From contig NZ_BCTZ01000017.1 in the NCBI RefSeq assembly GCF_001591025.1, positions 62,001 to 126,000 on the forward strand: a stretch of DNA of 64,000 nt. Reading direction: 5' to 3'. This stretch comes from Sphingomonas soli NBRC 100801 (GTDB lineage: Bacteria; Pseudomonadota; Alphaproteobacteria; Sphingomonadales; Sphingomonadaceae). A program made the translations under genes and the position numbers. Shown here one piece after another: positions 25,973-35,067 of this stretch. The notes beneath the pieces are model-generated. The model was not told the origin of the DNA and made no database searches. It saw only the letters and a program-made list of their open reading frames with translations. Each line of letters starts with the position of its first letter. Within the stretch, counting starts at the first letter, position 1.

Positions 25973-26901
25973 GCGACGCAAGAATCCGCATCGCGATCGT
26001 CGGCCTGGGCAAGATCGCGCGCGATCAGCATGTGCCGGCATTGCTGGCGAACGAGGCGTTCGATCTGGTCGCGACGGTCAGCTTGGACGGCGCGGCGATG
26101 GAGGGCGTGGCCGCGTACCGCACGCTCGAGGAACTGCTCGCCACTGGTCTGCCGGTCGATGCCGTTGCGCTTTGCACACCCCCGCAGATTCGCCCCGTGC
26201 TGGCCGGAGAGGCGCTGCGGCATGGGCTGCACGTGCTGCTGGAAAAGCCGCCCGCCGCCACGCTTTCGCAGGCCGCGCAGCTGGAGGTGCTGGCATCGGC
26301 TTCGGGCAAGACCGTGTTTGCGGCGTGGCATTCGCGCTTTGCCGCAGGCGTGGAGCCCGCGCGTGCATGGCTGGCGTCGCGCAAGGTGCTGCGCGCCGCG
26401 ATACGCTGGCGCGAGGATGTGCGCGTCTGGCATCCCGGGCAGGACTGGATCTGGGAGCCGGGCGGGATGGGGGTGTTCGATCCCGGCATCAACGCGCTTT
26501 CGATCATCACCCGGATCCTGCCCGAGCCGCTTTTCCTGCGCGATTCCGAGCTCGAGCTGCCCTCCAATCGCGAGGCACCCATTGCTGCGCGGCTGACACT
26601 GCGAACGGGAGGCGGCGCGCCGGTCGATGTGGATTTCGACTTTCGCCAGACGGGCGCGCAGACCTGGGACATCGAGGTGGAGACCGATGACGGCGTGCTT
26701 CTGCTGCGACGGGGCGGGGCCGAACTGATCCTGCCATCGGGCACAACGCGTGGCGACGACAGGGAATATCCCGCGCTCTACACCCGCTTTGCCGGGCTGG
26801 TTCGTGCTGGTAAAAGCGAGCTGGACAGCGATCCGCTGCGGCTGGTGGCGGATGCGTTTCTCCGCGGCCGCTGGAAGATCACCGACCCCTTCCACGATTG
26901 A
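25969..26901 (+). CDS. Gfo/Idh/MocA oxidoreductase, likely L-arabinose/D-galactose 1-dehydrogenase
   Basis: A 310-residue NAD(P)-dependent sugar dehydrogenase. The Rossmann motif IAIVGLGKIARDQHVPAL is at about 8-25, the EKPPAATLSQA segment (Lys of the conserved EKP triad) at about 92-102, and the substrate-domain signature EPGGMGVFDPGINALS at about 163-178, where the conserved His of the family is replaced by Asn. It resembles proteobacterial galactose/arabinose 1-dehydrogenases that make the aldonolactone. It overlaps the AraD1-type gene by ATGA. No lactonase gene is visible nearby, so lactone opening must be spontaneous or encoded elsewhere. Confidence 0.85.
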   Translation: MSDARIRIAIVGLGKIARDQHVPALLANEAFDLVATVSLDGAAMEGVAAYRTLEELLATGLPVDAVALCTPPQIRPVLAGEALRHGLHVLLEKPPAATLSQAAQLEVLASASGKTVFAAWHSRFAAGVEPARAWLASRKVLRAAIRWREDVRVWHPGQDWIWEPGGMGVFDPGINALSIITRILPEPLFLRDSELELPSNREAPIAARLTLRTGGGAPVDVDFDFRQTGAQTWDIEVETDDGVLLLRRGGAELILPSGTTRGDDREYPALYTRFAGLVRAGKSELDSDPLRLVADAFLRGRWKITDPFHD

Positions 26902-26905
26902 GCAA

Positions 26906-26931
26906 GTGGCGAGCGGTTTCCCGCTCGCCAC
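26906..26931. terminator. Bidirectional hairpin between converging genes
   Basis: Perfect 11-base arms GTGGCGAGCGG and CCGCTCGCCAC with a four-base loop. It lies between the stops of the sugar dehydrogenase (+) and GH51 (-); CTCCCTTTATT follows on the + strand. Confidence 0.72.
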
Positions 26932-26938
26932 GCTCCCT

Positions 26939-28546
26939 TTATTCGTCGATCGACAGCATCGTCACCGAGTGCGGCGGCAGTTCGATTTCGACATTGCCGT
27001 TCGCCACGCGTGCCTTGATGGCGCGCGGCTTCACCGCATCGGGCGCATCGAAGGTGTTGATCGAATTGACCTTGGGCGCGGTAAGCACGGTGCCCGATGC
27101 ACCCTTCGCACGGATGCCGGCGATGGCTCCGTGGATAGATGCCGGGCGCTTCGGATCGAGATTGACCGCTGCCAGCCAGAGCTTCCCGTCCTTGGCCCTT
27201 AGGGCAACGGCATCGACACGCGGCAGAATGATATCGCCCTGGCGATATTCGCCGGCGTCGAACGTCACCGGCAGCAGGGTCGCGTCCTGGAACGGCAGAT
27301 ACATCTGGTGGATGTGATAGGTTGGCGTCAGCACCATCTTTGGCCCGTCGGTCAGGATCAGCGCCTGGAGCACATTGACCATCTGGGCGATGTTCGCGCC
27401 GCGCACCCGGTCCGCGTGGCGGGCGAAGATGTTGAAGTTGAGCGCGGCGACGACTGCGTCGCGCATCGAATTCTGCTGCTGGAGGAAGCCATCGGGCGAG
27501 CCGGGCAGCTTGGCGAGCCAGACGCCCCATTCATCGACGATCAGCGGGACTTTCTTTTCCGGATCATATTTGTCCATGATCGCCGAGTGCAGCTTGATCC
27601 GCGCATCCATCTTCAGCGTGGACTGGATGATCTCGGCATATTCCTTCTCGCCGAAATTGACCGAGTCATAAGCGGGCGGCCATTTCACCACGGTATAGCT
27701 GTGGAGCGAGAGCCCTTCCATGCTCCAGCTCCAGTCGCGTTCCTTCCACGCCTTCATCACGCCTTCGGTGTAGCTGGTATCGTCGTCGCTCGGCCCCACC
27801 GCGACGCGCAGCATCTGATCGGGATTGGGGGTCGGGCTGCTCGGATTGGCCGGGTTGAAATAGGCCTGTTGCGTGGGATTATAGTTGCGCGTGAAGCGGG
27901 CATAGCGCTTCAGCTCATCGGCATAATATTCGGGGCGCATATTGCCGCCGCAGCCCCAATTCTCGTTGCCGATGCCGAGGAACTTGACCTTCCACGGCTC
28001 CTTGCGGCCATTGGCGGCGCGCTCCTGGCCTGCGGTGTTGCGGGTGTCCGCCGTCATATAGGCCAGCCAGTCCGCCGCCTCCTTGTAGCTGCCCGAGCCG
28101 ACATTGATCGACACATAGGCGTCCGATCCGATCTGCTCGACAAAGTCGAAGAATTCATGGGTGCCGAACGCGTTGTTCTCGATCGCGTCGCCCCAATTGG
28201 AATTGACGGTGACGCGGCGCTTGGCGGGATCGCCGATGCCGTCGCGCCAATGATATTCGTCCGCGAAGCAGCCGCCGGGCCAGCGCACATTGGGAACCCT
28301 GATCGCCTTGAGCGCGGCGACGACATCGCTGCGGATGCCGCGCACGTTCGGGATTTTCGAATCCTGGCCGACCCAGACGCCGCCATAGATGCCGGTGCCG
28401 AGATGTTCGGCGAACTGGCCGAAGATCTGGCGATCGATGGTTGGCCCGGGCTTGTCGGCCTGGATCGTGACCTTGGTCACCTGCGCGGATGCCGGGGTGG
28501 CCATCAGGGCGAGCGCAGCCCCCGCCAGAAACAATCCCTTCATCAT
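26939..28546 (-). CDS. Secreted GH51 alpha-L-arabinofuranosidase
   Basis: A 535-residue glycosidase with a signal peptide (ATPASAQ near 22) and tandem ATG codons behind GGGGAGAGG. The GH51 barrel carries RQIFGQFAEHLGTGIYGG (39-56), VRWPGGCFADEYHWRDG (87-103), the acid/base Glu195 in GIGNENWGCG and the nucleophile Glu339 in LIVDEWGVW; a C-terminal beta domain ends HSVTMLSIDE. It should release terminal arabinofuranose from arabinan or arabinoxylan oligosaccharides in the periplasm. It is the last gene of the minus-strand epimerase-dehydratase-GH51 operon, starting 10 bases after the dehydratase stop. Confidence 0.95.
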   Translation of the reverse strand: MMKGLFLAGAALALMATPASAQVTKVTIQADKPGPTIDRQIFGQFAEHLGTGIYGGVWVGQDSKIPNVRGIRSDVVAALKAIRVPNVRWPGGCFADEYHWRDGIGDPAKRRVTVNSNWGDAIENNAFGTHEFFDFVEQIGSDAYVSINVGSGSYKEAADWLAYMTADTRNTAGQERAANGRKEPWKVKFLGIGNENWGCGGNMRPEYYADELKRYARFTRNYNPTQQAYFNPANPSSPTPNPDQMLRVAVGPSDDDTSYTEGVMKAWKERDWSWSMEGLSLHSYTVVKWPPAYDSVNFGEKEYAEIIQSTLKMDARIKLHSAIMDKYDPEKKVPLIVDEWGVWLAKLPGSPDGFLQQQNSMRDAVVAALNFNIFARHADRVRGANIAQMVNVLQALILTDGPKMVLTPTYHIHQMYLPFQDATLLPVTFDAGEYRQGDIILPRVDAVALRAKDGKLWLAAVNLDPKRPASIHGAIAGIRAKGASGTVLTAPKVNSINTFDAPDAVKPRAIKARVANGNVEIELPPHSVTMLSIDE

Positions 28547-28556
28547 CCTCTCCCCT

Positions 28557-30347
28557 TCAGTGATTGTCGCGCGGAAGGCCGCGCGTCTGTGCGATCCGCT
28601 GAAATTGCTGCGATCCTTCGAGGATCGCGCCGCTATCGACCTGGCCGACCAGCGCGCGCTGGATTTCCTGCCAGGGGGTCTGCGAGGGCGGATACGCATA
28701 GCCCCCGCCCGCTTCGAGCGCCCCGCGCCGCTGCGCCATCTCCTCGCCGGACAGCAGCACATTGGCGGTGCCCGCCTTCAGATCCACGCGGACACGATCG
28801 CCGTCGCGAAGCAGCGCGAGGCCGCCCATCGCGGCAGCCTCGGGCGATGCGTTCAGGATCGACGGGCTGCCGCTGGTGCCGGACTGGCGACCGTCGCCGA
28901 TGCACGGCAGGCTGTGGATGCCCTGGGCAATCAGATAAGCGGGCGGGCGCATGTTCACGACCTCCGCCGCGCCGGGATAGCCGATCGGCCCGGCACCGCG
29001 CATTACGAGCAGGGTTTGCGGCGTGATGCCAAGCGCGGGATCATCGATGCGCTTGTGATAGTCTTCGGGTCCGTCGAACACGATCACCGGACCTTCGAAT
29101 GCGTCGGGATCGTGCGGGTTGGAGAGATAGCGCTCGCGGAATTCCGGCTGGATCACGCTGGTCTTCATGATTGCGGCGTCGAACAAATTGCCGCTGAGCA
29201 CGATGAAGCCGGCCGCTTCGCGAAGAGGCTTGTCGAACGGACGGATGACCTGCTCATCCTCGATGGCGACGCCCCGGCAATTCTCGCCGATGGTGCGGCC
29301 GTTCACGGTGCGCGCGCCTTCGTGGATCAGGCCCTGGCCGATCAGTTGGGATACGACGGCGGGCACGCCGCCGGCGCGGTAATAATCCTCACCCAGATAT
29401 TCGCCGGCAGGCTGCAGATTGACGAGCAGCGGCACGTCCGCGCCCAGATCCTGCCATGCCTGGAGCGGCAGATCGACTCCGATCAGCCGGGCGATCGCGG
29501 CGATATGGATCGGCGCGTTGGTCGATCCGCCGATCGCGGAATTGACGCGGATCGCATTGTCGAACGCTTCGCGGGTGAGGATGTCGGAGGGCTTGAGGTC
29601 TTCGGCCACCATCTCGACGATCCGCTTGCCCGTTCGCCACGCCACTTCCTGCCGGTCGCGATAGGGCGCGGGGATCGCCGCGCTGCCCGGAAGCGACATG
29701 CCCAGCGCCTCGGTGAGGCTGTTCATCGTCGTGGCGGTGCCCATCGTGTTGCAATAACCGGTGGACGGCGCGGAAGAGGCGACGAGGCGGATGAACTCGG
29801 CATGGTCGATCTCGCCCGCCGCGAGCATCTCGCGCGCCTTCCACACGATCGTGCCCGATCCGGTGCGCTCGCCCTTGTGCCAGCCATTGAGCATCGGGCC
29901 GACGGAGAGCGCGATGGCAGGAATGTTGACCGTGGCGGCGGCCATCAGGCAGGCGGGCGTCGTCTTGTCGCAGCCGATCGTGAGCACGACGCCGTCGATC
30001 GGATAGCCGTACAGCACCTCGACCAGCCCGAGATAGGCAAGGTTGCGATCGAGCCCGGCGGTGGGACGCTTGCCGGTTTCCTGGATCGGATGGACCGGAA
30101 ATTCGATCGCGATGCCGCCCGCATCGCGGATGCCCTCGCGCACGCGCTCCGCCAGCACGAGATGGTGGCGGTTGCACGGGCTGAGGTCCGAGCCGGTCTG
30201 CGCGATGCCGATGATCGGCTTGCCCGACTGCAACTCCTCCAGGCTCAGCCCGAAGTTCAGGTAACGCTCCAGATAGAGCGCGGTCATGTCGATATTGTCG
30301 GGATTATCGAACCAGGCGCGCGAGCGGAGTTTGGGTTGGTCGGTCAT
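28557..30347 (-). CDS. IlvD/Edd-family dehydratase, likely L-arabinonate dehydratase
   Basis: A 596-residue dihydroxyacid/aldonate dehydratase. The iron-sulfur cysteines of the family are visible as Cys58 ([10 protein letters not shown]), Cys126 ([11 protein letters not shown]) and Cys199 ([12 protein letters not shown]). Other marks are [14 protein letters not shown] and [17 protein letters not shown]. It dehydrates an aldonate to a 2-keto-3-deoxy sugar acid. Its length and position between an aldose epimerase and GH51 fit L-arabinonate (or D-galactonate/D-fuconate-like) dehydratases of the non-phosphorylative route rather than biosynthetic IlvD. The product would feed the AraD1-type enzyme at 24983. 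The start is 14 bases downstream of the epimerase stop. Confidence 0.92.
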   Translation of the reverse strand: MTDQPKLRSRAWFDNPDNIDMTALYLERYLNFGLSLEELQSGKPIIGIAQTGSDLSPCNRHHLVLAERVREGIRDAGGIAIEFPVHPIQETGKRPTAGLDRNLAYLGLVEVLYGYPIDGVVLTIGCDKTTPACLMAAATVNIPAIALSVGPMLNGWHKGERTGSGTIVWKAREMLAAGEIDHAEFIRLVASSAPSTGYCNTMGTATTMNSLTEALGMSLPGSAAIPAPYRDRQEVAWRTGKRIVEMVAEDLKPSDILTREAFDNAIRVNSAIGGSTNAPIHIAAIARLIGVDLPLQAWQDLGADVPLLVNLQPAGEYLGEDYYRAGGVPAVVSQLIGQGLIHEGARTVNGRTIGENCRGVAIEDEQVIRPFDKPLREAAGFIVLSGNLFDAAIMKTSVIQPEFRERYLSNPHDPDAFEGPVIVFDGPEDYHKRIDDPALGITPQTLLVMRGAGPIGYPGAAEVVNMRPPAYLIAQGIHSLPCIGDGRQSGTSGSPSILNASPEAAAMGGLALLRDGDRVRVDLKAGTANVLLSGEEMAQRRGALEAGGGYAYPPSQTPWQEIQRALVGQVDSGAILEGSQQFQRIAQTRGLPRDNH

Positions 30348-30361
30348 GTTGGCGGGTACGG

Positions 30362-31489
30362 TCAGCGGCTGACGGAGAGGCGGTAGATCATGGTGTGGCG
30401 ATACGGCTTGCCGGGATCGACGCGCGCCGATGCGAAGCCGGGCTGGTTGGGCGCATCGGGGAATTTCTGCGGCTCGAGCGCGATGCCGTCGCCCATCCGG
30501 TAAATCCGCCCGCTGCGGCCGGCGACGGTGCCGTCGAGGAAGTTGCCGGAATAGAATTGCACGCCGGGCTCGGTGCTCAGCACTTCCAGCACGCGTCCTG
30601 AGGCCGGATCTTCAAGCCGTGCCGCAAGGGCGGGGGCAGGGGTCTGCCCCTTGTCGAGCGCGAAATTGTGATCGTAGCCGCGCCCGACGACGATCTGCGG
30701 ATCCCGCCCGTCGCGCAGGCCCTCCGCGATCAGGCGCGGGGCGGTGAAGTCGAAGACGGTGCCCGCGACCGGCTTCAGCTCGCCCGTCGGGATCAGCTTG
30801 TCATCGACGGGGGTATAGGTCCGCGCCGGGATCGTCAGAAGCTGGCGCGAGGTTCCTTCGGGCGCGCCGTCACCCGCCATGTTGAACAGCGCGTGATTGG
30901 TCATGTTGACGATCGTCGGCTTGTCCGCCTTTGCCTTGAAATCGATCGTCAGATTGCCCGCTTCGTCGAGCGAATAGGTGACGGTGACGTCAAGCGTGCC
31001 GGGATAGCCCTGATCGCCGTCCGGGCTGGTGAGGCCCAGTACGACGCTGGCGATGGGGCCGCTGCTGACCGACAGGATCTTCCAATTGCGCTTGTCGAAG
31101 CCCTGGACGCCGCCGTGCAGCGAATTGGCCTTGTCGTTCTGGGTAAGCTGATAGCTCTTGCCGTCGAGCGAGAATTTCCCGCCCGCGATGCGATTGGCAT
31201 AGCGGCCCACGGTCACGCCGAAATAATTGGGCTTGGTCTCATATTCTGCCGCGCTGTCGAAGCCGAGCGTCACCTCCGCGCGGTTGCCCTTGCGATCCGG
31301 CGCCACCAACGACTGAAGCGTCGCGCCATAGGTGATGACGCGGGCTTCGACACCCTGCGTGTTCTTGAGCGTGACCGATTCGATCGCGGTGCCATCCTTC
31401 AGCTGACCCGCCTGCGCACGCACCGCATCGGCTGCCAGCGCTGGCGTGGCGGCCGCACACAACAAGGCTGCAAACAAAACGGTCTTCAT
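30362..31489 (-). CDS. Secreted aldose 1-epimerase (mutarotase)
   Basis: A 375-residue galactose-mutarotase-family enzyme with a signal peptide ([19 protein letters not shown]). Family marks are [41 protein letters not shown] (catalytic His), [10 protein letters not shown] and [14 protein letters not shown] (catalytic Glu region). It interconverts anomers of sugars released by the secreted glycosidases so the transporter or dehydrogenase receives its preferred form. The ATG lies after GGGGAGGTTC. It opens the minus-strand operon and is divergent from the FucP-type carrier, with a FadR-type box in the shared promoter. Confidence 0.93.
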   Translation of the reverse strand: MKTVLFAALLCAAATPALAADAVRAQAGQLKDGTAIESVTLKNTQGVEARVITYGATLQSLVAPDRKGNRAEVTLGFDSAAEYETKPNYFGVTVGRYANRIAGGKFSLDGKSYQLTQNDKANSLHGGVQGFDKRNWKILSVSSGPIASVVLGLTSPDGDQGYPGTLDVTVTYSLDEAGNLTIDFKAKADKPTIVNMTNHALFNMAGDGAPEGTSRQLLTIPARTYTPVDDKLIPTGELKPVAGTVFDFTAPRLIAEGLRDGRDPQIVVGRGYDHNFALDKGQTPAPALAARLEDPASGRVLEVLSTEPGVQFYSGNFLDGTVAGRSGRIYRMGDGIALEPQKFPDAPNQPGFASARVDPGKPYRHTMIYRLSVSR

Positions 31490-31538
31490 GGCGAACCTCC
31501 CCAGCCGCGTCTCAGGATTGACGCTGTTCGCGCATAAA

Positions 31539-31552
31539 TATACTCCGACAAA
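31539..31552 (-). promoter_or_regulatory. Candidate FadR-type box TTTGTCGGAGTATA
   Basis: Third member of the box set (22268, 24941). It lies in the divergent region between the epimerase operon and the FucP-type carrier operon, where one site could control both. Confidence 0.42.
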
Positions 31553-31588
31553 AAAACGGCAAGCAATTTGCCGAACAGGAGGGGGATT

Positions 31589-32893
31589 ATGGCGCTGGCA
31601 CCCACGAGCCATATTGCGCGGCCGCATGCCGGAGCGGTGCAGACCTATCGGCCTGCGCTGACGCTGCTCGCCACGCTGTTCTTCATGTGGGGGTTCATCA
31701 CCGTCATCAACAACACGCTGCTGCCGCACCTGCGCAGCGTGTTCGAGCTGAACTACACCCAGACCACGCTGATCGAGAGCGTGTGGTTCATCGCATATTT
31801 CGTAGCCTCGATCCCCTCCGGGATGCTGATCCGCCGGATCGGCTACAAGAAGTCGATCGTGACGGGCCTGCTGGTGATGGCGGCGGGTTCGCTGCTGATG
31901 GTCCCGGCGGCGAAGATCCCTTCTTATGAGGTCGTGCTGGCGGCATTGTTCATCGTCGCCAGCGGCATCACGCTGCTCCAGGTCGCGGCCAATCCCTATG
32001 TCGCGGTCGTCGGCCCGGCGGAGACGAGCTCGTCGCGGCTCAATCTGGTGCAGGCGTTCAACTCGCTCGGCACCACGCTGGCACCCTTGTTTGGCGGCTA
32101 TCTGATCCTTGGCCGTTCCAAGGGGGGCACTTCCGAGGCTGGCGTGACCCTCACCGCGGCGGAGCGCTATGCCGACGCGCAATCGGTGATCCTGCCCTAC
32201 ATCATCGTAGCCGTGGTGCTGGTGCTGCTGGCGATCGTCATCGCGCGCTTTCCGCTGCCCGCCATGGGCCAGGCGACCCAGCGCGCCAGCCGCGAGGCGC
32301 GCCGGGGCCTGTCGCTGTGGAGCCACCGCAATCTCGTATTCGGCGTGCCGGCAATCTTCATCTACCTGATCGCCGAGATCGGCGTGTCGAACCTCTTCAT
32401 CAATTTCGTCAGCCAGCCCGATATCGGCAATATCACGCATCAGGAGGCGTCCAATTACCTGTTCCTGCTATGGGGCGGGATGATGGTTGGGCGCTTTCTG
32501 GGCAGCCTGGTGATGCAGAAGGTGGACGCGGCGAAGGTGCTTGCGACCTTCTCGATCGGCGCGTTCGTGGTGATGATCGTCGCCACTTTCGCGCATGGCC
32601 CGATGGCGATGTGGGCGCTGATCCTCGTCGGCTTCTTCCATTCGATCATGTTCCCGACGATCTTCACGCTGGCGATCAAGGGGCTGGGGCCGCTGACCGA
32701 AGAAGGATCGGGCCTGCTGATCATGGCGATCGCGGGTGGCGCTCTCGTCATCGTCCAGGGCTGGCTGGCCGACGAATACGGGCTGCAATGGTCGTTCCTG
32801 CTGACCGCGGCCTGCGAACTCTACGTCCTCTTCTACGCTTTGTGGGGATCGAAGCCCACCGGCGAGCAACTCGAAGTGCAGGTGGCGGAATGA
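31589..32893 (+). CDS. MFS sugar transporter, FucP/GluP type
   Basis: A 434-residue carrier with about 12 helices, opened by LLATLFFMWGFITVINNTLLP in two parts, the hallmark of the fucose/glucose-galactose permease group. Further marks are FVASIPSGMLIRRIGYK, LQVAANPYVAVVGP and LVQAFNSLGTTLAPLFGGY, matching the conserved helix 4-5 region of FucP and GluP. The ATG (MALAPTSHIARP) follows AGGAGGGGG. It likely symports free L-arabinose or a related sugar with protons. It is translationally coupled (ATGA) to GH43 and in one unit with the esterase. Confidence 0.92.
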   Translation: MALAPTSHIARPHAGAVQTYRPALTLLATLFFMWGFITVINNTLLPHLRSVFELNYTQTTLIESVWFIAYFVASIPSGMLIRRIGYKKSIVTGLLVMAAGSLLMVPAAKIPSYEVVLAALFIVASGITLLQVAANPYVAVVGPAETSSSRLNLVQAFNSLGTTLAPLFGGYLILGRSKGGTSEAGVTLTAAERYADAQSVILPYIIVAVVLVLLAIVIARFPLPAMGQATQRASREARRGLSLWSHRNLVFGVPAIFIYLIAEIGVSNLFINFVSQPDIGNITHQEASNYLFLLWGGMMVGRFLGSLVMQKVDAAKVLATFSIGAFVVMIVATFAHGPMAMWALILVGFFHSIMFPTIFTLAIKGLGPLTEEGSGLLIMAIAGGALVIVQGWLADEYGLQWSFLLTAACELYVLFYALWGSKPTGEQLEVQVAE

Positions 32894-33897
32894 AGAATGC
32901 GATGCGACGCCTGGCCCTGATCGCGGCATTGCCGGTGCTGGCGCTTGCGCAGCCCGCGCTGGCGCAGGGCAGTGCGCCCGGCTCCAACCCGATCATCCGT
33001 GACAAGTTCACCGCCGATCCCGCGCCGCTCGTCGTCGGTGACAGGCTCTACCTCTATGTCGGGCATGACGAAGCGCAGCGCGACGAGATGTTCAACATGA
33101 AGGAGTGGCTCGTCTATTCGACCACCGACATGCGGAACTGGACCGATCACGGCCCGATCATGAAGGCGACCGACTTCAAATGGGCCAAGAAGGATGCCTG
33201 GGCGAGCCAGGTGATCCAGAAGAACGGCAAATTCTGGTTCTACACCGCCGTCGAGCATGACGACACCCACCCGGGCAAGGCGATAGGCGTGGCGGTGTCC
33301 GACAGCCCGACCGGACCTTTTGTGGATGCAAAGGGTTCGGCGCTCGTCACCAACCAGATGACGCCCAAGGGCACGCACAGCTGGGAGGATATCGATCCCA
33401 CCGTGTTCACCGATGATGACGGCACCACCTGGATCGCATGGGGTAACCGGCAGGCCTATATCGCCAAGCTGAAGCCCAACATGACCGAGATTGACGGCCC
33501 GATCACCGAGATCACGCCGCCGCATTTCGAGGAGGGCCCGTGGCTGCACAAGCGCGGCAGCCTCTATTACCTGACCTATGCGTCGCTGGACCGGAAGACG
33601 CACCGTGATGAGCGGGTATCGTATTCCACCGCGCCGTCGATCACCGGCCCCTGGACCTATCGCGGCGAGCTGACGGATTCGGGCAAATACAGCTTCACCA
33701 TCCATCCCGGCATCGTCGAGTATAAGGGCGAGTGGTACATCTTCCTCCACAACGCCTCGCTGACCGTCGGCGACCAGAATGGAGCGATCGGCCGCCGCGC
33801 GGTGACCGTCGAATATCTGCGGTTCAATCCGGACGGGACGATGAAGCGCGTCGTCCAGACCGACGCGGGCGTCACCGCGCCGCCGCCCCCCAAATGA
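32890..33897 (+). CDS. Secreted GH43 beta-xylosidase/alpha-L-arabinofuranosidase
   Basis: A 335-residue five-bladed propeller glycosidase with a signal peptide (RLALIAALPVLALAQPALAQ). The GH43 catalytic set is visible: Asp43 in TADPAPLVVGDRLYLY (general base), Asp169 in SWEDIDPTVFTDDDGT (pKa modulator) and Glu215 in HFEEGPWLHKRG (acid). The blade HPGIVEYKGEWYIFLHN near the end also fits. It should act on arabinoxylan or arabinan fragments beside GH51. It starts on the stop codon of the carrier gene (ATGA) and is followed after about 30 bases by the esterase. Confidence 0.93.
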   Translation: MKNAMRRLALIAALPVLALAQPALAQGSAPGSNPIIRDKFTADPAPLVVGDRLYLYVGHDEAQRDEMFNMKEWLVYSTTDMRNWTDHGPIMKATDFKWAKKDAWASQVIQKNGKFWFYTAVEHDDTHPGKAIGVAVSDSPTGPFVDAKGSALVTNQMTPKGTHSWEDIDPTVFTDDDGTTWIAWGNRQAYIAKLKPNMTEIDGPITEITPPHFEEGPWLHKRGSLYYLTYASLDRKTHRDERVSYSTAPSITGPWTYRGELTDSGKYSFTIHPGIVEYKGEWYIFLHNASLTVGDQNGAIGRRAVTVEYLRFNPDGTMKRVVQTDAGVTAPPPPK

Positions 33898-33929
33898 GCG
33901 ATCCAGCGAACGAAAACCGGGAGAGAGAC

Positions 33930-34883
33930 ATGGCAGGCTTGACGAAAGGAACCGGCGCGATGCGCCTTGCGCGGCGGGCGGCCACCACGGCCATGCTCGC
34001 ACTGTGCATCGCCGCAGCACCGGCGCTTGCCCAGAACGACAAGATGACGCCGATCGCGACCCCGGCCCAGCCGACCGCGATCACGCTCGACACCGGCCCG
34101 CTGCCCGACGCCAAGGCACCCGAAGCATGGCACAGCCAATATGGCAGCGTCTTCGCCCGCAACGTTACCGTCGCCACGCTCACCCCGTTCCTGCCCGATC
34201 CCGCCAGGGCCAATGGCACGGCAGTGATCATCGCGCCCGGCGGCGGCTTCCGAACGCTGTCGATGGAGAATGAAGGCTGGAACGTCGCCAAGGCGCTCGC
34301 CGCCAAGGGCGTTGCAGCGTTCGTGCTGAAGTACCGGCTCAATCCGACGCCCGCCGATATGGCCGGCTTCGAGGAATCGATGCGTCAGATGTTCAGCGGC
34401 ACCGCCGCGCGTCCGCCGCGCGCGTCGATCGAGGATGCGAGCAAGGCACTGGCGCCGCAGATCGCCGATGCCCGCGCCGCCTTTGCACTGATCCGCCGCC
34501 GCGCGAATGAGTGGCGCGTGGATCCGCAGCGCATCGGCATGGTCGGCTTCTCCGCCGGCGCGATGCTGACCATGTCCACCGCGATCTGGGGCGAAGACGC
34601 GAAGCCCGCCTTTATCGGCAATGTCTATGGCCCGCTGGCTGCGATGACTCCGCCCGCCGACGCTCCGCCGCTCTTCGTCGCGCTGGCCGCCGATGATCCG
34701 TTCTTCGCCAATTCGGGATATGGGCTGATCGACGCCTGGCGCGCCGCCAAGCGCCCGGTGGAGTTCCATCTCTACGAACAGGGCGGGCATGGTTTCGGCA
34801 TGTACCAGAAGGAGACGACGAGCACCGGCTGGTTCGAAGCCTTTGCAAGCTGGATGAAAATGCACGGTTTTATAAAGCCTTAA
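33930..34883 (+). CDS. Secreted alpha/beta-hydrolase, carbohydrate-esterase-like
   Basis: A 317-residue hydrolase with a signal peptide ending in AAAPALAQ. The oxyanion region is AVIIAPGGGFRTLSMENEGW (about 91-110), the nucleophile lies in GMVGFSAGAMLTMS, the acid is in VALAADDPFF and the His in YEQGGHGFGMY. This is the BD-FAE/acetylxylan-esterase-like layout. It closes the carrier-GH43-esterase unit, so it probably removes acetyl or feruloyl groups from hemicellulose. The start MAGLTKG has GGGAGAGAGA upstream; an ATG at 33894 overlapping the GH43 stop would add 12 residues. Confidence 0.85.
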   Translation: MAGLTKGTGAMRLARRAATTAMLALCIAAAPALAQNDKMTPIATPAQPTAITLDTGPLPDAKAPEAWHSQYGSVFARNVTVATLTPFLPDPARANGTAVIIAPGGGFRTLSMENEGWNVAKALAAKGVAAFVLKYRLNPTPADMAGFEESMRQMFSGTAARPPRASIEDASKALAPQIADARAAFALIRRRANEWRVDPQRIGMVGFSAGAMLTMSTAIWGEDAKPAFIGNVYGPLAAMTPPADAPPLFVALAADDPFFANSGYGLIDAWRAAKRPVEFHLYEQGGHGFGMYQKETTSTGWFEAFASWMKMHGFIKP

Positions 34884-34923
34884 CCCGCAGAAAGGCGCGG
34901 TCTGCACGGATGAATCGGGGCTC

Positions 34924-34946
34924 CCCCGCGCGATCCTCGCGCGGGG
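34924..34946. terminator. GC-rich hairpin after the esterase gene
   Basis: Perfect ten-base arms CCCCGCGCGA and TCGCGCGGGG with a three-base loop, 40 bases past the esterase stop. No T-tract follows, so efficiency is uncertain. It separates the carrier-GH43-esterase unit from the receptor gene. Confidence 0.5.
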
Positions 34947-35067
34947 CGGAGGCTCGGTACACGATATACTTATATCCCCCATAACGACTGAATGTTGGCG
35001 CGGCGTGGACCCGCCACGGTAGTCCTTTCCCATAAGAGGCGCCTTGCGCCATATCGGGGAGAGGAAG

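Noticed and set aside
28389..30386. A 665-codon + strand frame across the dehydratase gene
   Set aside because: Shadow of the IlvD/Edd gene, whose cysteine motifs are intact on the minus strand.
31490..32440. N-terminal extension of the aldose epimerase frame by 317 codons
   Set aside because: It runs antisense through the FucP-type carrier; the ATG at 31489 gives a proper signal peptide and ribosome site.
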